A DNA stretch of 64,000 bases from Clostridium sp. (lineage in GTDB: Bacteria > Bacillota > Clostridia > Lachnospirales > Lachnospiraceae), in contig JAMPFS010000009.1 of the NCBI GenBank assembly GCA_023664325.1, positions 1 through 64,000 of the forward strand, written 5' to 3'. Under the pieces are notes generated by a model. It made no database searches. It saw only the letters and a program-made list of their open reading frames with translations, and was not told where the DNA came from. The first letter of the stretch is position 1; the number at the start of each line of letters is the position of its first letter. The translations under genes and the position numbers were made by a program. This document shows positions 34,968 to 44,204 of the stretch, in pieces.

Positions 34968-36503
34968 ATGAATAATGTATTAGAATATCTTGAGGCAAGC
35001 GCTGCTGCAGTTCCGGAAAAAACGGCTGTAAAAGATGACAAAACTTCCTGTACTTATATCGAACTGCTCAAGGATGCCCAAAAAATCGGTTTATTTCTCA
35101 CAGAGAAAACGGGTATCCGCAAGCCAATTGTGGTATTTATGGACAAAAGCGCTGCCACGCTAAAAGCATTTATGGGTATCCTGTATGCAGGATGTTTCTA
35201 TACGCTGGTAGATCCATCCTTTCCCCCGGAGCGGATTGCGCAAATCCTTGATGTGCTGAATACAGATATTGTAATCACCTTAAGGGAACACAGTGGCAGA
35301 CTGTCAGATGCAGGCTACAACAGAACCATTCTATATATGGACGAGCTGCCGGATACGGGAGACATGGCGGAAAATGAAACCAAATTAATGCAAATCCGGC
35401 AAAGCCTTGTGGACACAGACCCGGTTTACTGCAACTTCACGTCAGGTTCCACAGGCATTCCAAAAGGAGTTTTAATCTGCCACCGCTCGGTGATTGATTT
35501 TATTGATACATTTACAGAAACGTTCGGCATTGGCAGTCAGGATGTCATTGGCAACCAGGCGCCATTTGATTTTGATGTTTCCGTGAAAGACATTTACAGC
35601 ACATTGAAAACCGGGGCAACGCTTGTGATTATTCCAAAATCATATTTTATGTTTCCCAATGCAGTCGTTGATATGTTAGATGACAATAAAGTAACAACCC
35701 TGATTTGGGCGGTATCTGCGCTTTGTCTGCTCAACCGCCTTCACGGTCTGAAACATAAGGTTCCGTCCTGCATCAACAAAATTCTGTTCAGCGGAGAGGT
35801 TATGCCTGTCAAACAGCTAAATGCCTGGCGTTCCTATTATCCGGATGCAATGTTTGTCAACCTGTACGGCCCGACAGAAATCACATGCAACTGCGCCTAT
35901 TATATTCTTGACAGGGAATTTGAAGAAGGAGACAAGCTTCCGATGGGAAAAGCCTTCCCAAATGAACGCATCCTTTTATTGGATGAAGCCGACCGGGAAA
36001 TAATGCCCCACCAGGCAGAAACCGCAGGCGAGTTATGTGTCGCCGGCACATGCCTTGCGCTGGGGTACTACCGCAATCCGGAAATGACGCAAAAAGCATT
36101 TACAGGCAATCCTCTGCAATCCGGCTGGACGGAAAGAATATACCGGACAGGCGACCTTGCATACTACGGAACAGACGGAATGCTCTATTTCGCCGGACGA
36201 AAAGACTTCCAGATTAAGCATATGGGACACCGCATTGAGCTTGAGGAAATCGAAAGTGTCCTGAACAATATCCGTATTGTCGAACATGCCTGCTGCTTTT
36301 TTGATGAAAAACGTGGAAAAATCGTTGCCTTCTATGTTGGAAGCAACGACAAAGAACAGGTTGTAAATGAAATGAAGCAGAAGGTTCCCGAGTATATGGT
36401 GCCGAATATCTTACGCTGTATAGACGAACTGCCGCTTACCAAAAACGGGAAAACCGACAGAAAGCGCTTGAGAAAGCAATACGAAAACCAAAAGAAAGGA
36501 TGA
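34968..36503 (+). CDS. DltA-like amino acid adenylation enzyme
   Basis: A 511-residue adenylation enzyme close to DltA (D-alanine-carrier ligase). It has the P-loop TSGSTGIPKG (158-167), D203 in the FDFDVSVKD segment (the DltA amino-group-binding Asp position), NLYGPTE (298-304), RTGDLAYY and the C-terminal lysine in PLTKNGKTDRKRL. The residue aligned with the DltA cysteine that shapes D-Ala specificity (FCGE) is Ser275 here (FSGE), which could mean a different substrate. ATG 34968 is preceded by TTGGAG. First gene of a five-gene operon with a decarboxylase-like enzyme, carrier, MBOAT and SGNH protein. Confidence 0.8.
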   Translation: MNNVLEYLEASAAAVPEKTAVKDDKTSCTYIELLKDAQKIGLFLTEKTGIRKPIVVFMDKSAATLKAFMGILYAGCFYTLVDPSFPPERIAQILDVLNTDIVITLREHSGRLSDAGYNRTILYMDELPDTGDMAENETKLMQIRQSLVDTDPVYCNFTSGSTGIPKGVLICHRSVIDFIDTFTETFGIGSQDVIGNQAPFDFDVSVKDIYSTLKTGATLVIIPKSYFMFPNAVVDMLDDNKVTTLIWAVSALCLLNRLHGLKHKVPSCINKILFSGEVMPVKQLNAWRSYYPDAMFVNLYGPTEITCNCAYYILDREFEEGDKLPMGKAFPNERILLLDEADREIMPHQAETAGELCVAGTCLALGYYRNPEMTQKAFTGNPLQSGWTERIYRTGDLAYYGTDGMLYFAGRKDFQIKHMGHRIELEEIESVLNNIRIVEHACCFFDEKRGKIVAFYVGSNDKEQVVNEMKQKVPEYMVPNILRCIDELPLTKNGKTDRKRLRKQYENQKKG

Positions 36504-36507
36504 GGAG

Positions 36508-37731
36508 ATGGACGACAGGCAAAAAGAATGTTTGCAAAAAATTGCTGCGGATTTCGAGACCCCGACCTATGTATTTGATGCGAGAATACTGTCAGAACGG
36601 GTATCGCTAATCCGAGACATGCTTCCAAAAGATACAACACTTTGCTTTGCAATGAAAGCCAACCCGTTTTTGACCGGTACGTTTGCAAAACTTGTGGATC
36701 GATTAGAAGTCTGCTCACCAGGCGAATACGAAATCTGCATCCGCGAACAGATTGATCCGGAAATGATTGTCGTATCCGGTGTCAACAAGACACCCGCCTC
36801 CCTGGAGAGAATTTTTTCCTACAGCCACGGAGCCGGCATTTATACCATTGAATCCGAGCTTCACTATCGGATTCTCAAACAGTGCGCGGACAAGTGTGGG
36901 AAGAGACTGAAAGTTTTGCTAAGACTTTCCTCCGGCAATCAGTTTGGCATGGATGAAGCCTCCCTTACCCGGATGCTTTCCATGATACAGGCTGATGATA
37001 AAATGGATGTCATCGGCATTCACTACTATGCCGGCACACAGAAAAACAGTAAGAAAATTGAGAGTGAATTACAGCTTCTTGATGCATTTGGCGACAGGCT
37101 GCGGAAAGATTTTAATATAGAAAACCCGGAGTTGGAATACGGACCCGGGCTTATGGTATCCTATTTTGAAAATGCCGGAGATTCCGAACGGAAAGAAGCT
37201 GATGCATCTGCCCAGCTCCATGCGCTAAACGAACTTCTTACAGGCATGGATGCATACCGCCGCATCTCCATTGAGCTTGGAAGGTTCCTAGTGTCAACCT
37301 GTGGATACTATATGACACAGGTAATGGATATCAAGCATACGGGCAAAACCAACTTTGCAATTGTAGATGGCGGCATCCACCAGATTAACTACTACGGACA
37401 GATGATGGGCATGAAAAAACCATATATCAGCCTTTTGAAAATGTCCGCAGCGGATCATGCGGTTTCATCACAGAACAATTCCGAATGGACGATTTGTGGT
37501 TCCCTGTGTACGGTAAATGATGTACTGGTTCGCCAGATTGCATTAGAACCCTTTGACACGGGTGATATTCTGGTGTTTGAACGGTGCGGCGCTTATTCCA
37601 TAACGGAGGGCATGGCAATGTTTTTGAGCCGGGAGCTGCCACAGGCGCTTTTGATTGACTATGATGGAAACACGCAGATATTAAGAAAGAAAACAGAAAT
37701 CAACACATTAAATGGAAGAATGGAGGAATAA
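36508..37731 (+). CDS. Fold-type III PLP decarboxylase-like enzyme (LysA/BtrK group) in the Dlt-like operon
   Basis: A 407-residue protein with the alanine-racemase-type barrel (PLP Lys50 in CFAMKANPF, IGIHYYAGTQ) and the C-terminal beta domain of diaminopimelate/ornithine decarboxylases (ERCGAYSITEGMAMF). The usual EPGR phosphate motif reads ELGR. The group includes BtrK, which decarboxylates glutamate while it is bound to a carrier protein. Here the gene sits between the adenylation gene and the carrier gene, which is exactly where a carrier-bound amino acid decarboxylase would be wanted; an amino acid racemase role is the main alternative. It starts 4 bp after the ligase stop. Confidence 0.75.
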   Translation: MDDRQKECLQKIAADFETPTYVFDARILSERVSLIRDMLPKDTTLCFAMKANPFLTGTFAKLVDRLEVCSPGEYEICIREQIDPEMIVVSGVNKTPASLERIFSYSHGAGIYTIESELHYRILKQCADKCGKRLKVLLRLSSGNQFGMDEASLTRMLSMIQADDKMDVIGIHYYAGTQKNSKKIESELQLLDAFGDRLRKDFNIENPELEYGPGLMVSYFENAGDSERKEADASAQLHALNELLTGMDAYRRISIELGRFLVSTCGYYMTQVMDIKHTGKTNFAIVDGGIHQINYYGQMMGMKKPYISLLKMSAADHAVSSQNNSEWTICGSLCTVNDVLVRQIALEPFDTGDILVFERCGAYSITEGMAMFLSRELPQALLIDYDGNTQILRKKTEINTLNGRMEE

Positions 37732-37735
37732 AAAG

Positions 37736-37966
37736 ATGGAAAAATTAATTGAAATTTTAGAGGAGATCTTACCGGGAAAGGACGTTGAAAATTGCACGAC
37801 ACTGATTGATGACCATATTCTGGATTCATTTGGCATCCTGTCCCTGGTATCGGAAATTGAGGAGGCATTTGACGTGGAAATCTCCCCTGCCGAGCTGATT
37901 CCAGATAACTTCAATTCAGCCGCTGCTCTCTGGAGCATGATTGGCAGACTGAAGGAGGAAAACTAG
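37736..37966 (+). CDS. DltC-like acyl/aminoacyl carrier protein
   Basis: A 76-residue four-helix carrier protein. The phosphopantetheine-attachment Ser31 lies in ILDSFGIL, within the usual D-S motif at the start of helix 2. The acidic surface is typical. GGAGG precedes ATG 37736. It should accept the amino acid activated by the DltA-like enzyme and hand it to the MBOAT, possibly after decarboxylation. Confidence 0.85.
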   Translation: MEKLIEILEEILPGKDVENCTTLIDDHILDSFGILSLVSEIEEAFDVEISPAELIPDNFNSAAALWSMIGRLKEEN

Positions 37967-37967
37967 A

Positions 37968-39509
37968 TTGGAGTATCATTTACTGACCTACAGCCTGTTA
38001 TTTCTGCCAGTGGTTCTAATCTTATATCAGCTTGCCCCGGCACGGATGCGCTGGATGGTTCTGCTTGCCACTGACTACCTGTTTTTCTGGATGGTCAGCA
38101 AAGGGTTGATTGTCTACCTGTTTGCGGCAACACTGACTGCTTATGCTACCGGAAGGATCCTATCCCATGTAACCGAACATGCCACTGTAAAAGGGAAGAA
38201 GCTGACAGGAAAAAAACGGCGCATTCTTGCTGCCGGCATCTCCATCACGTTAGGGATGTTGATTGTATTCAAGTATTTAAAGATATTTGGCATCACTTTG
38301 ATTGCGCCAATCGGAATATCCTACTATACGCTTCAGACCATTTCCTATATGACGGATGTGTACAGGGGAACGGTCAAACCGGATTCTATGAACAGTGGAA
38401 CGCTTTCATCCGGAAGCAGTATTGCCAATGCGGTAAATGGATTTGCAAAAGTTGCGCTTTACTTAAGCTTTTTCCCACAGATTATGGAAGGCCCAATCAG
38501 CCGTTATTCGGAAACTGCCGATGACCTTTTTGCCGGCAGGGGAATTGAATACAGGAACCTCTCATTTGGTTATCAGCGGATTTTCTGGGGACTTTGCAAA
38601 AAAATGCTGATCGCAGACAGGCTGGCGCCGGTTATTTACAAAATATTCAAAGATTACGAAAAATATGACGGCTCCGCCATTGCAGTTGCGGTAGTCTGCT
38701 TTACCCTGCAGCTCTATACTGAATTTTCAGGGTGCATGGATATCATACTGGGAAGCGGTGAGATCTTTGGCATAAAACTGCCGGAAAATTTCAGGCAGCC
38801 ATTCTTCGCTGAGAGCGCATCCGATTTCTGGCGCAGATGGCATATTACACTCGGCACATGGCTCAAAGATTATATATTCTATCCGATTTCATTGGCAAAA
38901 CCTGTAAAGAATTTTGCAAAAAAGGTAAAGGGTATCTGGGGAATCGGCGTCAGCAAATTTGTAGCGCCTACCATTGCGCTGTTCTTTGTATGGCTTTCAA
39001 ATGGAATCTGGCACGGCGCAGGCTGGACTTACATATTTTACGGCATGTACTATTTTGTGCTGATTTTCCTGGAAAACATAACGGAAGCGCCAAGACAAAA
39101 GCTAATAGAACGAATGCATATTCGGAAAGACAAACTGGGCTTTCGCATTCTTACAGGGATCAAGCTATTTATCATCATTAACCTCGGCGAGATGTTTTTC
39201 CGTGCAAAAACCGTTGCCCAGGGCTTTGATATGTTAAAGAATATCTGCTTTGATTTCCATCTGCACTCCCTGTTGGAAACAGATTTCGGCATTGACAATT
39301 ATGACATCCTGCTGTCTATGTTTGGTGTCCTAATCGTTTTTATTGTAGATATTATTCACGAAAAGGGAATCTCCATCCGGGAACGGATTGCCGCTTTCCG
39401 GTTACCGCTTCGGTGGAGTGTCTGGTATGCCGCTATTCTCTTTTTGGTAATCTTTGGCGCTTATGGCGCAGGATACACGATTGTGGATATGATTTATGCA
39501 GCTTATTAA
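37968..39509 (+). CDS. MBOAT-family acyltransferase, DltB-like
   Basis: A 513-residue polytopic membrane protein (about 11 hydrophobic segments) of the DltB/AlgI branch. It has EGPISRYSE, FRQPFFAESASDFWRRWHITLGTWLKDYIFYP and the catalytic His349 in SNGIWHGAGWTYIFYG. DltB channels the carrier-bound D-alanine across the membrane onto teichoic acid. The start is TTG at 37968, one base after the carrier stop, with GGAGG nine bases upstream. Confidence 0.85.
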   Translation: MEYHLLTYSLLFLPVVLILYQLAPARMRWMVLLATDYLFFWMVSKGLIVYLFAATLTAYATGRILSHVTEHATVKGKKLTGKKRRILAAGISITLGMLIVFKYLKIFGITLIAPIGISYYTLQTISYMTDVYRGTVKPDSMNSGTLSSGSSIANAVNGFAKVALYLSFFPQIMEGPISRYSETADDLFAGRGIEYRNLSFGYQRIFWGLCKKMLIADRLAPVIYKIFKDYEKYDGSAIAVAVVCFTLQLYTEFSGCMDIILGSGEIFGIKLPENFRQPFFAESASDFWRRWHITLGTWLKDYIFYPISLAKPVKNFAKKVKGIWGIGVSKFVAPTIALFFVWLSNGIWHGAGWTYIFYGMYYFVLIFLENITEAPRQKLIERMHIRKDKLGFRILTGIKLFIIINLGEMFFRAKTVAQGFDMLKNICFDFHLHSLLETDFGIDNYDILLSMFGVLIVFIVDIIHEKGISIRERIAAFRLPLRWSVWYAAILFLVIFGAYGAGYTIVDMIYAAY

Positions 39510-39530
39510 GGAATATTGGAGGAACAAAAA

Positions 39531-40445
39531 TTGAAGCTTAACAAAAATATATGGAAATGCATTGGTTTCATTCTGGGACTTTTCATAATTCTTATACTCG
39601 TATCCCTTCTCTTTCGCCGCAACGACGGACTGTATGTATACGACCCTCTGTCCTTTCATGTAAAGAGTGCGGATATTAAGGCAGAGCCCGATTACAGCCT
39701 GGATGTACTCTTTTTTGGTGACAGTGAAGCTTATTCTGCCTTTTCACCAAATTATCTCTACTCCAAATTTGGCTATACCTCTTTTTGCTGTGGAACTGCT
39801 GCGCAGAAGGTGTGTGATACCTATGCGCTCCTAACGGAAAATTTTAAAACCCAGTCACCACAGGTGATTGTGCTTGAGGCAAACTGCCTGTACCGGGATT
39901 TGAAATCAGAGGATGAAACCTCCGATCCGGTTATGGAGCTTTTGACGGAATCCATGCCGGTATTTGCCAACCATTCTGCCTGGAAGCTCCTTGTGCGCAA
40001 AGCGCTGCCAAAAGGACGCGAGGCACGGCGCAGAAAACAAAAGGGATTTGTCATGAGAAAAGATGTACGCCCCTATAAAGGCGGTAAATATATGAAAAAG
40101 ACGAAGAAATCGCAAAAGATTTCAGAGGATATCCTGTCTTATTTAGACCAGATTACAGATTTGTGCGAAACAAACAACGCAGAACTTTTACTGGTAAGCG
40201 CACCTGCCCCAAAAAACTGGAACTACAAAAAACACAATGGCGTAAAGTCCTGGGCAGATGCGCACAATGTAACCTATATTGATTTGAACCTTGAAAAAGA
40301 CCTGAAAATAAACTGGAAAACTGACACCAAAGATGGCGGAGACCATCTAAATTATGATGGCGCCAAAAAGGTGACAAAATATATGGGAAAATATTTTCAG
40401 GAAAATTATCATCTGACGGATCACCGTAAAGATTCAGAAAAGTGA
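39531..40445 (+). CDS. DltD-like SGNH membrane protein
   Basis: A 304-residue protein with one N-terminal membrane helix (about 8-28) and an extracellular SGNH/GDSL domain: Ser65 in FFGDSEAY and the Asp/His pair in GGDHLNYDG (about 271-272). DltD-type proteins act outside the membrane in the last transfer step of teichoic acid alanylation. TTG 39531 is preferred over an earlier in-frame TTG (39516), because GGAGG lies between them. Last gene of the operon; it runs into the alpha-galactosidase gene on the other strand. Confidence 0.7.
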   Translation: MKLNKNIWKCIGFILGLFIILILVSLLFRRNDGLYVYDPLSFHVKSADIKAEPDYSLDVLFFGDSEAYSAFSPNYLYSKFGYTSFCCGTAAQKVCDTYALLTENFKTQSPQVIVLEANCLYRDLKSEDETSDPVMELLTESMPVFANHSAWKLLVRKALPKGREARRRKQKGFVMRKDVRPYKGGKYMKKTKKSQKISEDILSYLDQITDLCETNNAELLLVSAPAPKNWNYKKHNGVKSWADAHNVTYIDLNLEKDLKINWKTDTKDGGDHLNYDGAKKVTKYMGKYFQENYHLTDHRKDSEK

Positions 40446-40462
40446 GTTTGCCTTTTACTGTA

Positions 40463-42646
40463 TTATCGACTCTCCGTAATCTCAATCAGTTTGCTTTTGA
40501 AATCACCAGACTCTGCATCTATACGGATACCCGCATGGAGCAGTACCTCGCCTGTATATGTCTCTTCCCCTACAACATAACTTTTAGCCGGATCAAGACC
40601 TTGCAGCCTGATAAACCGACTCTTGGCGTTCGCTCTTGCCAACACCTGGACATACGATACAAGGGCATGGCTCTTTTCCTTATCCACCACCATAAAGCAG
40701 TCGTAGGCATTGTTCTCGGAATAGGATGCGAGACGATAATAGTCTCCCTCTGCAACAAGATGATGATACTTATGGTACATGGCAGTCTGCTCCTTTACCA
40801 TCTGCTTATCCTCATCTGAAAGCATTGTGATATCCAGCTCATAGCCAAAGGTTCCAAAAAGCGCTACATGACCTCTCGTCTCAAACGGAGTATTTCGCCC
40901 AACCGTGTGGTTTGGACATACACTCACATGAGCACCCATGCAGGACAAAGGATACACCAGTGCCGTTCCCTCCTGTATCGACAAACGCTCTATCGCATCC
41001 GTATCATCCGAACACCAGATCTGTGGACTGTAATAAAGCATGCCCGGATCAAATCTTGCGCCGCCTCCGGAACAATTCTCTAAAAGCAAATCCGGGAAGT
41101 CTGTCACTAACCGCTCCTGCATCTGATACACGCCCAACATATAACGATGATAAAGTTCACCCTGCTGGTCTGCGGAAAGTCTGGCGCTCCCAAGCGTGGT
41201 AAGCTGGCGGTTCATATCCCATTTGACATAGGAAATATCAGCGCTTCTCAAAATGTCTGCCACCATCCCATATACGGTATCTACAACTTCCTGGCGGGAC
41301 AAATCCAGCACATACTGCGCACGGCTTTGTGTAATATCACGTCCCGGAATCTGGATTGCCCAGTCGGGATGTTTGCGAAACAGATCCGAATCCGGTGAAA
41401 TCATTTCCGGTTCAAACCAGATACCAAACTTCATTCCCGTCTTTTTTACTTCCTCTACCAGACTGGAAAGCCCGCCCTTTAATTTGTCCTCATTTACCTG
41501 CCAATCGCCTAAGGAACTGTCGTCACTGCTTCTTTTTCCAAACCAGCCGTCATCCATCACCAGCATTTCAATACCGAGGGATGAGGCTTCCTTTGCAATA
41601 TCAATCAATTTTTTCTCATTAAAATCAAAATATGTTGCCTCCCAGTTATTGATGAGAATTGGTCTCTCCCTGTGGAGGTATGGGCTGCGGATTAAATGAT
41701 TGCGGTAAAGCTCATGAAAGGTTCTCGTCATTTTCCCCAGTCCTTCTGCGGAATAGACCATAACGACCTCCGGTGCCGTAAAACAATCCCCAGACGCTAA
41801 TTTCCACTCAAATCCCTCCGGATGGATTCCCATCATCATACGGACAGAATCAAACTGGCTCTTTTCCACCTGTGCAAAAAAGTTTCCGGAATATACAAAA
41901 TTCATGGCATAAACCTCACCACTTGTCTGATTCGTTTCCGGTGTCACAAGCGCCATGAACGGATGCTCCTGGTGGCTGGACTCTCCCTTAAAAGAAGCAA
42001 TATTCTGTCTTCCGTAACCCACCGGCATTCTCTGTATGTGACGCTCCCTCGCCCATGAGCCATACAATCCCATCACTTCAAAATCCGCATCATCCATATC
42101 CATGCAGGCACTCAATACCTTTTCCAAGTATACGGTTTCACTGCCCTGGTTTTCCACACGGACAGACCTGGTAATCGCATCCACATCATGAAATGCCGAG
42201 TATTGCAGTGTTACCCTGACTCCCGACAGCGAATCCTTTAAAAATAGATTGAGTGTTGTGCAGTCTGCCTCTTTCGCCCATGTCGCAGGCAGCCCCTGAA
42301 GCTTCGGCTTTCCCTGCACAATCTCATATCCCTGATATTCCAGTTCGCTTGCACGGTATCCATCTTTGCTCCGCATACAAAATGCCGACTCTCTGTAATC
42401 TCCCATTCCTGTCTGCGGATACTCAAAGGGTGCGCAATCATAAAAAGAATTTGTCTCTCTCTTATTTTTGCCCGGAACAAATGGAGCCTGATCTTCCCTT
42501 AATAAAAACCGTAAATTGGCAGATTCGATACGCCTGCCGTAATACACATGATTCAAATATCTGTCATCTACAACAGCCATCGCATAAGTAGTACCCGGTG
42601 TGTGCAACAGAAACATTTTTTGCTGCTCGTCATAAAGTATTGACAT
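40463..42646 (-). CDS. GH36 alpha-galactosidase
   Basis: A 727-residue GH36 enzyme. It has an N-terminal beta-sandwich (about 1-330), then the barrel with LVMDDGWFGKRSSDDSSLGDW, the nucleophile Asp477 in YVKWDMNR, NCSGGGARFDPGML, and the acid/base region WCSDDTDAIERL (about 541-552). It removes alpha-galactose from raffinose-family sugars or galactomannans. No signal peptide, so cytoplasmic. GGAGG precedes the ATG. No transporter or regulator gene is adjacent. Confidence 0.9.
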   Translation of the reverse strand: MSILYDEQQKMFLLHTPGTTYAMAVVDDRYLNHVYYGRRIESANLRFLLREDQAPFVPGKNKRETNSFYDCAPFEYPQTGMGDYRESAFCMRSKDGYRASELEYQGYEIVQGKPKLQGLPATWAKEADCTTLNLFLKDSLSGVRVTLQYSAFHDVDAITRSVRVENQGSETVYLEKVLSACMDMDDADFEVMGLYGSWARERHIQRMPVGYGRQNIASFKGESSHQEHPFMALVTPETNQTSGEVYAMNFVYSGNFFAQVEKSQFDSVRMMMGIHPEGFEWKLASGDCFTAPEVVMVYSAEGLGKMTRTFHELYRNHLIRSPYLHRERPILINNWEATYFDFNEKKLIDIAKEASSLGIEMLVMDDGWFGKRSSDDSSLGDWQVNEDKLKGGLSSLVEEVKKTGMKFGIWFEPEMISPDSDLFRKHPDWAIQIPGRDITQSRAQYVLDLSRQEVVDTVYGMVADILRSADISYVKWDMNRQLTTLGSARLSADQQGELYHRYMLGVYQMQERLVTDFPDLLLENCSGGGARFDPGMLYYSPQIWCSDDTDAIERLSIQEGTALVYPLSCMGAHVSVCPNHTVGRNTPFETRGHVALFGTFGYELDITMLSDEDKQMVKEQTAMYHKYHHLVAEGDYYRLASYSENNAYDCFMVVDKEKSHALVSYVQVLARANAKSRFIRLQGLDPAKSYVVGEETYTGEVLLHAGIRIDAESGDFKSKLIEITESR

Positions 42647-42737
42647 ATCTTACCTCCGTCTTCACAGTGCTCAAAAACATCTGTGTATGAAACATTTCAC
42701 CAAAACGATTTTCGGGCTGCCAGACATCCTCCCGAAC

Positions 42738-43925
42738 CTACAGATAGCTCTTTAATTTCTCCGCCATGTCAAGCTTCTCCCACGGCAGGTCAATATCTGT
42801 ACGGCCAAAATGCCCATAGGCTGCCGTCTGCTTGTAAATTGGACGGCGCAGATCCAGCATCTTAATAATGCCTGCCGGACGGAGATCGAAGTTTTCACGG
42901 ACAATCTCTACAAGCTTGCGCTCATCCAGCTTTCCGGTTCCAAAGGTATCCACGCGGACAGAAGTCGGACGTGCCACGCCGATTGCGTAGGATAACTGTA
43001 TCTCACATTTATCTGCAAGCCCTGCCGCCACGATATTCTTTGCCACATATCTTGCCGCATAAGCAGCGGAACGGTCTACCTTTGTGCAGTCCTTGCCGGA
43101 AAATGCGCCGCCGCCATGACGTGCATATCCGCCATAGGTATCGACAATGATCTTACGTCCGGTAAGACCGGAATCCCCATTCGGGCCACCGATTACAAAA
43201 CGGCCGGTTGGATTAATAAAGAACTTGGTATTTTCATCCACTAACTCCTTCGGGAGCACCGCATCAAATACATACTTTTTGATATCTTCGTGAATCTGCT
43301 CCTGGGTCACATCCCCGCTATGCTGAGTGGAAAGTACGACTGCCTCAAGACGGGTTGGCTTTCCATTTTCATCATACTCCACCGATACCTGTGTCTTTCC
43401 ATCCGGCCGAAGATAAGCCAGTGTTCCATTCTTACGAACCTCGGTAAGCCTTCTTGCCAGCTTATGCGCAAGGCTGATCGGATACGGCATATACTCCTCC
43501 GTCTCATTGGATGCAAAGCCAAACATCATGCCCTGGTCACCAGCGCCAATCGCCTCAAGCTCCTCATCACTCATCTGATTTTCTTTTGCCTCTAATGCCT
43601 TGTCCACGCCCATTGCAATATCGCTGGACTGCTCATCAATTGCGGTAATGACACCACAGGTATCACAGTCAAAACCATACTCGGAACGGTCATAACCAAT
43701 CTCCCGGATTGTCTCCCTGACAATCTTTTGAATGTCTACATAGGCATTCGTGCTGATTTCACCCATTACCAGTACAAGCCCGGTCGTAATGGAAGTTTCA
43801 CATGCCACACGGCTGTTCGGATCCTGCTTCATCAACGCATCTAACACTGCATCTGAAATCTGATCGCAAATCTTGTCCGGATGTCCTTCTGTAACGGACT
43901 CTGACGTAAACAATAATTTTTCCAT
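42738..43925 (-). CDS. metK: S-adenosylmethionine synthetase
   Basis: A 395-residue methionine adenosyltransferase: FTSESVTEGHPDK at the start, the GAGDQGMMFGFA ATP motif, and GGGAFSGKDCTKVDRSAAY. It makes SAM from methionine and ATP. ATG 43923-43925 follows AAGGAGG; the frame is open to 43961, but those codons lie in the leader. Control is by the SAM-I riboswitch and terminator directly upstream: when SAM is plentiful the terminator forms. Confidence 0.95.
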   Translation of the reverse strand: MEKLLFTSESVTEGHPDKICDQISDAVLDALMKQDPNSRVACETSITTGLVLVMGEISTNAYVDIQKIVRETIREIGYDRSEYGFDCDTCGVITAIDEQSSDIAMGVDKALEAKENQMSDEELEAIGAGDQGMMFGFASNETEEYMPYPISLAHKLARRLTEVRKNGTLAYLRPDGKTQVSVEYDENGKPTRLEAVVLSTQHSGDVTQEQIHEDIKKYVFDAVLPKELVDENTKFFINPTGRFVIGGPNGDSGLTGRKIIVDTYGGYARHGGGAFSGKDCTKVDRSAAYAARYVAKNIVAAGLADKCEIQLSYAIGVARPTSVRVDTFGTGKLDERKLVEIVRENFDLRPAGIIKMLDLRRPIYKQTAAYGHFGRTDIDLPWEKLDMAEKLKSYL

Positions 43926-43985
43926 AAGTATCCTCCTTTTCATCTCTGTCTCGCAAAACAAATCGCCAGACCTTGTAATATTGAC

Positions 43986-44015
43986 AAAAAAACCTTCAAA
44001 TCGGGGATTTGAAGG
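43986..44015 (-). terminator. Riboswitch-controlled terminator of metK
   Basis: On the minus strand CCTTCAAATC, a three-base loop and GATTTGAAGG are followed by T7. It is the expression platform of the upstream SAM-I riboswitch. Confidence 0.85.
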
Positions 44016-44024
44016 TCCTTAAAA

Positions 44025-44140
44025 TTCGTATGTTCAAATCCTCTTATTGATCGATTACTCGCATCAGGCCGGCACCTTCCATTGTTGGGGTTGCCGTGGC
44101 TTCATAGTCCCTTCTGACTCCACCACTCTGAATAAGAGAA
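44025..44140 (-). ncRNA. SAM-I (S-box) riboswitch
   Basis: The metK leader on the minus strand shows the S-box core in order: CTTAT near its 5' end, AGAGTGGTGGAG, AGGGACTATGAAGCC, CGGCAACC, GGTGC and a closing ATAAGAG (complement of about 44041-44047). This matches the conserved SAM-I aptamer, which turns off methionine and SAM genes when SAM binds. Confidence 0.92.
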
Positions 44141-44175
44141 GTTTTTCTGCAATATATATTATCTGTAACGTGATT

Positions 44176-44204
44176 AGAATACACCATATGCTATTATCTG
44201 TCAA
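44176..44204 (-). promoter_or_regulatory. metK promoter
   Basis: TTGACA (complement of 44199-44204) and TATTCT (complement of 44176-44181), 17 bp apart, point into the riboswitch. The -35 box lies within the last codons of the hydrogenase-like/HD-GYP gene. Confidence 0.75.

Noticed and set aside
34968..40445. Ordinary D-alanylation (dlt) operon
   Set aside because: The PLP decarboxylase-like gene inside the operon and the FSGE site in the ligase do not fit the canonical set; kept as the alternative explanation.
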